Positions 1 to 5,410 of a DNA stretch of 5,432 nt are shown piece after piece (the first letter of the stretch is position 1; the number at the start of each line of letters is the position of its first letter). Origin of the DNA: Holosporales bacterium (lineage in GTDB: Bacteria; Pseudomonadota; Alphaproteobacteria; Caedimonadales; UBA9215); NCBI GenBank assembly GCA_003503995.1, contig DOCA01000210.1, positions 1 to 5,432 on the forward strand, in the 5' to 3' direction. Made by a program: the position numbers and the translations under genes. The notes below the pieces were generated by a model. The model searched no databases and had not been told where the DNA came from. It saw only the letters and a list, made by a program, of their open reading frames with translations.

Positions 1-755
1 CTACTCTTAACCGAATGACATTGGTCCCGACAACCCATATCCTGAAGCCCATTATAGAGCGTGTGAAAGATAGTGTTCATAATGAATTATTTTGCATGAA
101 ATTGGCGAAAAGGGTAGGGCTTGATGTACCGGAGGTATCCTTACATTTTGCGGGTGATACGCCCTATTATCTTGTAGAACGCTATGACCGACAGGTCGAT
201 AAAAACGGCGTTGTAAGGCGTATCCATCAGGAAGATTTCTGTCAGGCTTTAGGGGTTGCGCCTGAGATGAAATATGAACGTGAGGGCGGGCCAAGTATTG
301 TGGCTTGTCAAGATGTGATCGCTAAACATAGTGCGCGCCCAGCAGCAGATCAAATTAAATTTCTCAATATCATACTCTTTAACTATATTATCGGAAATGC
401 AGATGCTCATGGTAAGAATTTTTCCTTACTCTACAGAAGTGATAAGCCAGAATTGGCACCGGCTTATGATTTATTAAGTACTGCAATTTACTCTGACCTA
501 TCAGAAAAAATAGCTATGAAAATTGGGGGGCAATATAAGCCAAAAAACGTGTGTTTGCGGCATTTTCATAGACTGGTTGCGGATACGAAGACCGCGCAAT
601 TGGCAATGAATAGACAGATCAAAACAATGACGAGCAAGATTATGGAGGTCGCCCCCAACCTGAAAAAATGCCTCGTGGAAGATGGGTTGTATTCCGATGT
701 GTTTGATGAGATTATCGAAATGATCGAAGAGCGATCAAGGCGCATAAGCGATTAA
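1..755 (+). CDS. hipA: HipA-family Ser/Thr kinase toxin, C-terminal part (5' end outside window)
   Basis: This is the C-terminal kinase half of a HipA-like protein. The reading frame (codons from base 3) is open to the left window edge, and the first ATG, at base 15, lies inside the conserved PTTHILKP strand. That ATG is therefore internal and the gene starts outside the window. Numbering from that Met, K11 is the ATP-binding lysine. VHNELFCMKLA at 21-31 and LVERYDR at 53-59 are typical HipA_C blocks, and HQEDFCQALG at 71-80 follows. NADAHGKNFS at 128-137 is the catalytic loop (D130 catalytic, N135 metal-binding), and YDLLS at 151-155 supplies the second metal Asp, D152. The LLSTAIY and AMKIGG blocks place it in a different HipA subfamily from the complete hipA at 3718-5040. 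In known HipA proteins the fold phosphorylates a translation-related target such as an aminoacyl-tRNA synthetase; the substrate here is unknown. Its antitoxin, if any, lies off the window. It converges with fic. All visible catalytic residues are present. Confidence 0.9.
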   Translation, partial: TLNRMTLVPTTHILKPIIERVKDSVHNELFCMKLAKRVGLDVPEVSLHFAGDTPYYLVERYDRQVDKNGVVRRIHQEDFCQALGVAPEMKYEREGGPSIVACQDVIAKHSARPAADQIKFLNIILFNYIIGNADAHGKNFSLLYRSDKPELAPAYDLLSTAIYSDLSEKIAMKIGGQYKPKNVCLRHFHRLVADTKTAQLAMNRQIKTMTSKIMEVAPNLKKCLVEDGLYSDVFDEIIEMIEERSRRISD

Positions 756-794
756 GAGATTAAGAGATAATGCATCAGCCTCTGTATATATGAG

Positions 795-813
795 GAGGTC
801 AAAATTTTGCCTC
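795..813. repeat. Near-perfect palindrome (one bulged base)
   Basis: GAGG(T)CAAAA followed directly by TTTTGCCTC forms an inverted repeat broken only by one extra T. It lies 40 bp past the hipA stop codon. It could be a small operator, or a weak hairpin ending the hipA transcript, but no T-run follows it on the + strand, so terminator function is doubtful. Confidence 0.4.
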
Positions 814-845
814 TAGGCTCATTGTTTAAAATCGGTCCGCCCTGG

Positions 846-919
846 TGATGTCCATTCAAAAAGGGTGTGCGAAATGATAGTTATGTACGAAAGTGCGTTA
901 AGCTATTTTATGGACATCA
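846..919. repeat. 10-bp perfect inverted repeat with 54-bp spacer
   Basis: TGATGTCCAT at 846-855 is the exact reverse complement of ATGGACATCA at 910-919. A third related copy, minus-strand CGTCCATAAA, lies at 947-956, so the motif GTCCAT occurs three times in about 110 bp. There is no known function; it could be a protein binding array or the remnant of a mobile element end. Confidence 0.45.
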
Positions 920-958
920 AAGGGAGTGGGTGTTCGAAAACGTCAATTTATGGACGAC

Positions 959-2083
959 TTAGTTGTTATCAAGGAATGATAGATAATATCGCGAGCCCTT
1001 GAGTTCACCTTCTCTTCGGAATACGTTATTTTCTACAAGCTCTTGCAAATCTCGTGTAGCAGTTGATGCTGATACATTTGTGATGGAGCAGTAATTTTTA
1101 GAGCTCAATCCACCTTGAAATCCTTGTGGGCCCTGTGCAAACATCTTGTTTATTACTTTTATCTGACGCTCATTTAGTTTGTCTAGGTTCTCTTTGAAAA
1201 AGTGATCTTTCTTAATAATGAAGTTGATTTTATTTTCCGTGTACTCTTGAGCGTCAATCAGAACTTTGGAAAAATAGGTTATCCAAGGGTCTATCTGATT
1301 GGTCTTATTTTGCACCTCAAGAGTATTATAATAGTCTTTTCGATTATCATATATGGTTTGCGAAAGCCCCATAAGAAATGGGTTCCCAAGGCTCTGCCAT
1401 ATTGACTTTTCAACTAAAAGGCGGCCTATGCGCCCATTACCATCTTCAAACGGGTGTATGTATACAAACCAAAGGTGGGTAATAGCTGCTCGTAAGAGTG
1501 GTTTATATTTAAAATGGTCATTCGTTTGAGAGTCATTAAACCACTTTATAAAAGCCTCCATTTCAGAAAACATGGCTTCTGAAGGGGGAGCTTCAAAGTG
1601 TATGTTTGGTTTATGTATATAGCCAGACACAACTTGCATTGCTTCTTTATGGGTTCTGTAGGCGCCAATGGATTCTAGGTCTCTCCTGTCTTTCATTAGA
1701 AGAGTATGCCATTGCCATAAAGTTTCATGGGATAGGGGGGACATAAAGCCTTGATAGTTTTGGTAGATAATTTCTGCGAGCCCTTCTTCAGCTGGAAGTG
1801 ACCTGTATCGATCAACGGTTAAGCCAAATTGCCTTCTAATAGAAGATTGCAGGCTTTCCCTATTTAGATATTCCCCTTCTATTTCTGAGGTTTTATAAGC
1901 TTCATTTGTTGAAAGTTCTACGATGAGAAGGTCTCTTTGTTCCTGGGTAAATGCTTTGGCGGTGCCAAGCGCAAGATATGACTTTTTTAAGAAATCTTCT
2001 TCTAATTTCGCAATAAGTTTATGATTATATTGAAAATGAGGCCAGTCCTCTTTCTGCCAGTTCCATTTTTTCTTTTTGCTCAT
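959..2083 (-). CDS. fic: Fic family protein (predicted AMP transferase) with DUF4172 N-terminus and C-terminal winged helix
   Basis: This is a complete 374-residue Fic protein. Fic enzymes usually transfer AMP from ATP to a hydroxyl side chain of a target protein. Residues 6-20 (WNWQKEDWPHFQYN region) match the DUF4172 opening. T65-x3-E69-G70 fits the [S/T]xxxE[G/N] inhibitory helix, placing it in the class with an N-terminal, intramolecular inhibitory motif. SGYIHKPNIHFEAPP at about 153-167 is the likely target-binding flap. HPFEDGNGRIGR at 210-221 (bases 1421-1456) is the full catalytic motif with H210 and R221 intact. Residues from about 302 to 370, including GFQGGLSSKNY and STATRDLQELVENN, form a predicted winged helix-turn-helix. 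The start is supported by GAGGAG ten bases upstream. No separate antitoxin gene lies beside it, which suits self-inhibition plus autoregulation. The target is unknown. By eye the gene is more A/T- and lysine/asparagine-rich than the integrase and hipA. Confidence 0.95.
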   Translation of the reverse strand: MSKKKKWNWQKEDWPHFQYNHKLIAKLEEDFLKKSYLALGTAKAFTQEQRDLLIVELSTNEAYKTSEIEGEYLNRESLQSSIRRQFGLTVDRYRSLPAEEGLAEIIYQNYQGFMSPLSHETLWQWHTLLMKDRRDLESIGAYRTHKEAMQVVSGYIHKPNIHFEAPPSEAMFSEMEAFIKWFNDSQTNDHFKYKPLLRAAITHLWFVYIHPFEDGNGRIGRLLVEKSIWQSLGNPFLMGLSQTIYDNRKDYYNTLEVQNKTNQIDPWITYFSKVLIDAQEYTENKINFIIKKDHFFKENLDKLNERQIKVINKMFAQGPQGFQGGLSSKNYCSITNVSASTATRDLQELVENNVFRREGELKGSRYYLSFLDNN

Positions 2084-2112
2084 GGGCTATAAACTCCTCA
2101 TATATAGCTCAT
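2082..2112. promoter_or_regulatory. Proximal fic operator candidate (unit 1)
   Basis: This is an inverted repeat with 12-nt arms, ATGGGCTATAAA (2082-2093) and the reverse complement of ATGAGCTATATA (2101-2112). The arms match at 10 of 12 positions, with GCTATA/TATAGC exact, and a 7-nt spacer. It covers the fic start codon and ribosome binding site and reaches the predicted -10. The same spacing recurs in unit 2, which strongly suggests a dimeric DNA-binding site. The Fic winged helix is the obvious candidate binder, but that is inference. Confidence 0.65.
2094..2099 (-). promoter_or_regulatory. Ribosome binding site of fic
   Basis: Minus-strand GAGGAG lies ten bases before the fic ATG. It falls in the spacer between the two half-sites of the proximal palindrome, so protein binding or RNA folding there could also block translation. 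Confidence 0.75.
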
Positions 2113-2140
2113 AATAGCACAAAATTTAGGCTATAAACAA
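2111..2140 (-). promoter_or_regulatory. Predicted sigma70-type promoter of fic
   Basis: Minus-strand TTGTTT (2140 to 2135) and TATTAT (2116 to 2111) are separated by 18 bp. This would start transcription near base 2104 and give a leader of about 20 nt. The -35 lies in operator unit 2, and the -10 touches unit 1, which fits a repressible promoter. Each hexamer matches the consensus only partly. Confidence 0.5.
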
Positions 2141-2156
2141 GCTGAATATAGCTCAT
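2129..2156. promoter_or_regulatory. Distal fic operator candidate (unit 2)
   Basis: GGCTATAAAC (2129-2138) and ATATAGCTCAT (2146-2156) are identical in sequence and spacing to 2085-2094 and 2102-2112 of unit 1, while all 7 intervening bases differ. The unit-to-unit period is 44 bp, about four helical turns. It overlaps the predicted -35. A further lone half-site, GGGCTAT, lies at 2163-2169. Confidence 0.65.
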
Positions 2157-2260
2157 CCTGCAGGGCTATGCATGTATAAGACAAGCACAGCTTCAAATAG
2201 ACAAGTTCAGATAGATATGCAAATAATTTAAGGAACGAAGCGCGCCGCCCCCTCTTCAGT

Positions 2261-2301
2261 ATAAAAAGCCTTCCATGATGGTATGATGAGGCTGCCTTTT
2301 T
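2261..2301 (-). terminator. Candidate intrinsic terminator downstream of integrase
   Basis: On the minus strand AGCCT (2293 to 2289) can pair with AGGCT (2271 to 2267), which is followed by TTTTAT. An opposite T-run at 2297-2301 makes it potentially bidirectional. The stem is only 5 bp with a 17-nt loop, so strength is uncertain. Confidence 0.35.
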
Positions 2302-2364
2302 GTGGAAATGAGAAAAAAATTCTCAAAGCCTTGTATTCTTCCTGAGAGATGGGTAACAGCCAGA

Positions 2365-2382
2365 GGCCCGCTAATAAGGGCC
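2365..2382 (-). other. GC hairpin directly after the integrase stop codon
   Basis: GGCCC (2365-2369) and GGGCC (2378-2382) form a 5-bp all-GC stem with an 8-nt loop, starting two bases past the integrase TAA. No U-tract follows, so it looks more like an mRNA 3'-end stabiliser or an incomplete terminator than a full intrinsic terminator. Confidence 0.4.
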
Positions 2383-2383
2383 G

Positions 2384-3547
2384 TTATGCTGAACCTTTCT
2401 TTTCAAAACTTGTCACCTTATCGCTAAAGATGGCAGTGGCTTCTCTGAGGGTGTCGTCAGCAAGGTGTGCATATCGTTGTGTGGTGGAAGCTTGTGTGTG
2501 CCCCAACAATTTTCCAACAATACTAAGGCTAAGGCCGCTGGATACAAGATGGGAGGCATGGGTATGCCGCAAATCATGAATACGCAGATCGTTTGTTCCC
2601 GCGATCTCTTTAATCTTGCTCCAAAAGGTTTTAATATCCTTCAAGGGTTCTCCTTGGCATTTTCCTGGAAAAATATACTTGTTTTTGGACGATGCCTGTT
2701 TTTTCCTGGCGCGTAAAAGATCAAGAGCGGCTGTGGATAAGGGGAGGTGCTCGGTTCTTTTTTGTTTTGTAAGGTGGGCAGGTTTTGTCCATACACCTTT
2801 TTCAATATCAAATTGATCCCATGTGGCATTAAGCGTCTCGCCCTTTCGGGCACCTGTTAGAAGGAGGAATTTGATGACGTCTGCAGCAGGATGATGGGTG
2901 TATTCATTGAGTGCATCCCAGAAACGCTCTAGTTCATTATCATCAAGCCATCTTGTACGTTTTTCTTCTTGGTATTTTTGGATGCCGGCTGCAGGGTTTT
3001 TATCAATCCAGTTCCATGTAACGGCTAAAGAGAGCATCTTTGAAAGGAGGGCTATGGTTCTGTTTGCCTGATAGGGTGTTGCTTTAAGTTTTCTATGGAG
3101 GTTTTGGACATCAAGATGTGAAATGCTTTCTAATTTTCGTTTTGAAAATTCAGGTAGGAGTATCTTATTAAGGAGCATTTTGTCATTATGTTGGCTTTTT
3201 GCCCGTTTTTGAGGAAGGTGTTTTTCAATATAGCTTTGATGCAAATCATAAAAAGTGGGGTCTTGCATGGCTTTAAGTTTTTCTGCTGCTGGGTCCTTGC
3301 CTTCTGCAACGAGGCTAAAATGCTTTTTGGCAAGAATTCTAGCTTGTTCTGTTGTAATTTGACCATGGACGCCAAGTTTAAACCGTTTCTTAATACGATC
3401 TGCGTTTCTGTAATCAACACAATAGGTTCGTCGGCCACTGGGTAAAATGATCACGCCAAAACCCTTTATTTCTGAGTCCCAAATTTTAACGGATTTCTTA
3501 TGGTCAGGGGTGACAGCTTCAACGACTCTTTTGGTGAGTTTGGGCAT
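2384..3547 (-). CDS. int: Tyrosine site-specific recombinase, P4-type integrase
   Basis: This is a complete 387-residue integrase that would cut and rejoin DNA at attachment sites to insert or excise a mobile element. Residues 1-90, with IKGFGVIILPSGRRTYCVDYR and the LAEGKDPAAEK-like end (VAEGKDPAAEK, 80-90), form the DUF4102 arm-binding domain typical of island and P4 integrases. Residues about 98-185 are the core-binding SAM-like domain. The catalytic domain carries R234 (TGARKGE), a candidate lysine at K261, H324 and R327 (HDLRHTH), H350 (LGH) and the nucleophile Y359 (bases 2471-2473), so the full catalytic set is present. The length is normal for the family. Minus-strand AAGGAG at 3557-3562 lies 9 bases before the ATG, supporting this start. 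No excisionase gene or att core is visible in the window, so the element it mobilises is undefined. Confidence 0.95.
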   Translation of the reverse strand: MPKLTKRVVEAVTPDHKKSVKIWDSEIKGFGVIILPSGRRTYCVDYRNADRIKKRFKLGVHGQITTEQARILAKKHFSLVAEGKDPAAEKLKAMQDPTFYDLHQSYIEKHLPQKRAKSQHNDKMLLNKILLPEFSKRKLESISHLDVQNLHRKLKATPYQANRTIALLSKMLSLAVTWNWIDKNPAAGIQKYQEEKRTRWLDDNELERFWDALNEYTHHPAADVIKFLLLTGARKGETLNATWDQFDIEKGVWTKPAHLTKQKRTEHLPLSTAALDLLRARKKQASSKNKYIFPGKCQGEPLKDIKTFWSKIKEIAGTNDLRIHDLRHTHASHLVSSGLSLSIVGKLLGHTQASTTQRYAHLADDTLREATAIFSDKVTSFEKKGSA

Positions 3548-3717
3548 AACAATAGGCTCCTTATAATATAATGCTACGGTTAGTGTGAGGGAGTTTTACT
3601 TGTTTTGTCTATAAAAATTTCTTTGCGAAAACATGTCACGATATTACTGGAAGTCGAGGAAGGTTCGGGGATATCGAGGTAGATTCTAGGGGAGTGAAAA
3701 AGATTCATCTTAGCATT
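3548..3717. other. Non-coding gap between hipA end and integrase start
   Basis: No gene is seen here. Three similar hexamers, TCGAGG at 3654-3659, TCGGGG at 3665-3670 and TCGAGG at 3674-3679, are spaced 11 and 9 bp apart, roughly one helical turn. They might be integrase arm-type sites, but this is speculative. No clear terminator for hipA was found. Confidence 0.4.
3557..3562 (-). promoter_or_regulatory. Ribosome binding site of int
   Basis: Minus-strand AAGGAG lies nine bases upstream of the integrase ATG. The AT-rich TATATTATA just upstream (3562-3570) could hold a -10, but no acceptable -35 was found at the right distance. Confidence 0.7.
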
Positions 3718-5040
3718 TCACTCAAGTGCAGCTTTCAAGTTAATAAGTCGTGCTTGGGCAGCCCCCTCTACAGATGAATAAATATCTTCTGGAAAATCCT
3801 CGGGGAGTTTCTCCCTTACGGTTTTAAATCCTTTATCAGCTTGATCAATGATACTCTGAATAATGGGTTGTATTTGGTCGTCTCTCATACCCGCTTTATG
3901 TGCTGTTTCCACAAAATGCCGTCCACATATTTTATCAAAACGGTAGTGACGAGAATTTCCAACGAACATAGCTAATTTCATCTGTTTTCTATTGAGCTGA
4001 TTTTGAAAAAGGCTAGGCTGAGCTGTTAATACATCATAAAGAGGCGTCATATGAAAATGACCACCAGGCTGTAGAAAGATACTAAAATTTTTCCCGTGAC
4101 CATCAGTCGCTCCTATTAGCCAGAAGAGGATTTGAGCTTTCAGGAAAGTCCCTTGATCTTTATCAGCATGGTCACTTCCCTTGAGAAAAGTCAGTATCTT
4201 TTCAATACCTGGGCCGCCTTCGCTTTGATATTTTTGTGACGGTGGTATGGACAGTGCTTGGCATAAATCTTCCTGCGGCGCTCTCAGAAGGCGACCATTC
4301 TTAGTCCACACCCTATCAAAGCGCTCAATCAACAGCGCTTTAGTTTGTCCAAAGGTTCTCATTTCAGCTCTATTAACACTTAAGCCAAAGGCCTCAAAAA
4401 GCTTTAGGCAGTAATATTCATTTTCCACGCTATTAGATAGATCAATTCCGTTGGGTAAGTGTCCTATTTGAGTCTTAATAATATGTGTTGTTGGTGTAAT
4501 GCCTAAAGGCTTCAGCCATTGATTGTTATGCCACAGAAGAGCTGTTTTTTCTTGAGCACCAGCAACAGAAATTCGGAAATCATCCCCTCTATTAAGGCCT
4601 AACGGGGATTGTGTTAAATTTTTTAAAAGGCTTTCTATTTCTAGATCACTTATTGGGATGGCTTTTAACTCCGCTGCCTCGCCTGAGGAAGGAGGGGTAA
4701 TATTCTCCGGAATAAATTGCAAAGCCCCAACGCAGTCTTTGCCAATTTCAGAGAGGAGATTGTAAAAATCAATTCCCTGGGCACCAACACGTTCAGCGAC
4801 TCTTGACCTAATGCTGCCTGAATCAGGCAGCAAGTTCTCAAACACAGCAAGTACAACATCGCCCTTATAGACTTCCTCCCTTAAAGGCATAGAGAGAGAA
4901 GTTGGAATAGCGTGCTCCCAGCTTAACCATTGCGTATCATAAGAGAATTCAATAGAACCACTTACTTTCTTTGTAAGTCTGCCAACAAGTTTATTATTTA
5001 AGTACACCAATAAGGGGGTATGTTTTTTAGAGCGTGCCAT
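3718..5040 (-). CDS. hipA: Type II toxin-antitoxin toxin, Ser/Thr kinase HipA
   Basis: This is a complete 440-residue HipA, the same length as the E. coli protein, whose kinase phosphorylates glutamyl-tRNA synthetase and stops growth. Residues about 8-110 form the N-terminal subdomain (LVYLNNKLVGRL to VGALQFIPE). Residues about 150-385 form the HipA_C kinase. S158 precedes the VAGAQEKTALL P-loop and corresponds to the self-phosphorylated Ser of E. coli HipA. K189 (PTTHIIK) is the ATP-binding lysine. LIERFDR (237-243) and PQEDLCQAL (255-263) follow, then the catalytic loop ATDGHGKNFS with D313 and N318, and D336 in TPLYD. All key residues are intact, so an active kinase is expected. The ATG overlaps the hipB stop by one base, and a GAGGA Shine-Dalgarno site inside the hipB end (5050-5054) serves it, so toxin translation is probably coupled to the antitoxin. 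The target here is inferred by family only. Confidence 0.96.
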   Translation of the reverse strand: MARSKKHTPLLVYLNNKLVGRLTKKVSGSIEFSYDTQWLSWEHAIPTSLSMPLREEVYKGDVVLAVFENLLPDSGSIRSRVAERVGAQGIDFYNLLSEIGKDCVGALQFIPENITPPSSGEAAELKAIPISDLEIESLLKNLTQSPLGLNRGDDFRISVAGAQEKTALLWHNNQWLKPLGITPTTHIIKTQIGHLPNGIDLSNSVENEYYCLKLFEAFGLSVNRAEMRTFGQTKALLIERFDRVWTKNGRLLRAPQEDLCQALSIPPSQKYQSEGGPGIEKILTFLKGSDHADKDQGTFLKAQILFWLIGATDGHGKNFSIFLQPGGHFHMTPLYDVLTAQPSLFQNQLNRKQMKLAMFVGNSRHYRFDKICGRHFVETAHKAGMRDDQIQPIIQSIIDQADKGFKTVREKLPEDFPEDIYSSVEGAAQARLINLKAALE

Positions 5041-5291
5041 TAAAAAATGTCCTCAATATTAAAGCCATCTGCATTGGAACGCTCTTGGATTTGAAACTCA
5101 AGGTCAAGAGCTGCTAAAATGGATAAGATCGTTCTAATCTTGGTTGCAGGATTCCCTGATTCTACAATTGAGACAAGTGCCTGACGCACGCCTGACTTTT
5201 CTCCTAATTGAGATTGACTCAGTTTTAATTGCTTACGGCGTCGACGAATAATGCTGCCGATTTGTTTTTCATCTCTTGCAAGTTGATTCAT
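5040..5291 (-). CDS. hipB: HipB antitoxin, XRE-family HTH repressor
   Basis: This 83-residue protein consists almost entirely of a Cro/C1-type helix-turn-helix. Residues 11-66 cover IGSIIRRRRKQLKLSQSQLG, the recognition segment VRQALVSIVESG (35-46) and the closing helix TILSILAALDL. The last strand, LEFQIQER (64-71), matches the dimerising beta strand of HipB. A short acidic tail ends at DIF; in E. coli HipB the disordered tail aids degradation by Lon, and a similar role here is inference. The protein should bind DNA as a dimer at its own promoter and hold HipA inactive. AGGAG at 5299-5303, seven bases before the ATG, supports the start. The stop codon overlaps the hipA start (TAATG), the normal antitoxin-first order. 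Confidence 0.94.
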   Translation of the reverse strand: MNQLARDEKQIGSIIRRRRKQLKLSQSQLGEKSGVRQALVSIVESGNPATKIRTILSILAALDLEFQIQERSNADGFNIEDIF

Positions 5292-5298
5292 GACTCAT

Positions 5299-5303
5299 CT
5301 CCT
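5299..5303 (-). promoter_or_regulatory. Ribosome binding site of hipB
   Basis: Minus-strand AGGAG lies seven bases before the hipB ATG, near-optimal spacing, and fixes the start of this small gene. Confidence 0.75.
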
Positions 5304-5310
5304 ATGATTT

Positions 5311-5361
5311 CATTATGCGCTAAATCGAATAAAAAAGAAATATACTAAATAGCGTATAATG
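5311..5361. promoter_or_regulatory. hipBA operator candidate, inverted repeat A
   Basis: CATTATGCGCTA (5311-5322) and TAGCGTATAATG (5350-5361) are reverse complements at 11 of 12 positions, with a 27-bp spacer. The repeat lies just upstream of the hipB ribosome binding site, where HipB operators are expected. The arms do not match the E. coli TATCC-N8-GGATA operator, so this would be a divergent site. Confidence 0.5.
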
Positions 5362-5375
5362 TTATTTTATTCGAT
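5324..5375. promoter_or_regulatory. hipBA operator candidate, inverted repeat B
   Basis: ATCGAATAAAA (5324-5334) and TTTTATTCGAT (5365-5375) are exact reverse complements over 11 bp. They interleave with repeat A in the order A, B, A', B', so two adjacent A/B pairs face each other with the module order reversed. This is consistent with cooperative binding of two repressor dimers. Confidence 0.5.
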
Positions 5376-5379
5376 ATGG

Positions 5380-5410
5380 AGTATAAAATCTAGATGCCTC
5401 AATGTGTTAA
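5380..5410 (-). promoter_or_regulatory. Weak candidate promoter of hipBA
   Basis: Minus-strand TTAACA (5410 to 5405) and TATACT (5385 to 5380) each match the sigma70 consensus at 5 of 6 positions, but the 19-bp spacer is long. Transcription would begin near 5373, inside repeat B, which fits repression by a protein bound there. An alternative -10, TATATT, lies at 5344 to 5339 but has no good -35. Confidence 0.35.

Larger units (their letters stand above)
756..958. other. Convergent intergenic region with short repeats, no gene seen
   Basis: This 203-bp stretch lies between the ends of the converging hipA fragment and fic. I see no supported coding frame and no convincing intrinsic terminator with a U-tract for either gene. 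It contains a near-perfect short palindrome at 795-813, a 10-bp inverted repeat (846-855 with 910-919) and a 9-bp direct repeat TTTATGGAC (907-915 and 947-955). An 8-bp tandem duplication, GATTAAGA twice, spans the hipA stop codon at 750-765. Confidence 0.6.
2181..2383. other. Non-coding stretch between fic control region and integrase end
   Basis: No gene is seen. The stretch contains a short GC-rich patch (2239-2252), the candidate terminator at 2261-2301, the palindrome TGAGAA-A5-TTCTCA at 2309-2325 and a GC hairpin at 2365-2382. No tRNA end or recognisable attachment core was found. Confidence 0.5.

Noticed and set aside
1..755. Left-hand hipA as a truncated pseudogene starting at the ATG at base 15
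   Set aside because: The frame is open upstream to the window edge and that ATG lies inside a conserved HipA block, so the shortening is a window cut, not visible decay.
750..770. Tandem 8-bp repeat at the end of the left hipA
   Set aside because: Two and a half copies of GATTAAGA probably reflect replication slippage; the stop codon is unaffected and no function is evident.
1202..1405. A 67-codon + strand frame inside fic
   Set aside because: It lies opposite the Fic catalytic region; its hydrophobic make-up follows from the complementary strand of an AT-rich gene, and no Shine-Dalgarno site was seen.
2085..2156. Repeats upstream of fic as a CRISPR array
   Set aside because: There are only two units, the 7-bp unique part lies inside each palindrome, no cas genes are near, and the units overlap promoter elements; an operator pair explains them better.
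2157..2383. tRNA 3' end or attachment core next to the integrase
   Set aside because: No T-arm-like sequence, CCA end or repeated core was found here or at 3548-3717, so no att site is claimed.
2349..3445. Several open frames on the + strand and alternative minus frames across the integrase
   Set aside because: They overlap a clearly conserved full-length integrase, have no recognisable domains and no good ribosome binding sites, so they are shadows of the real gene.
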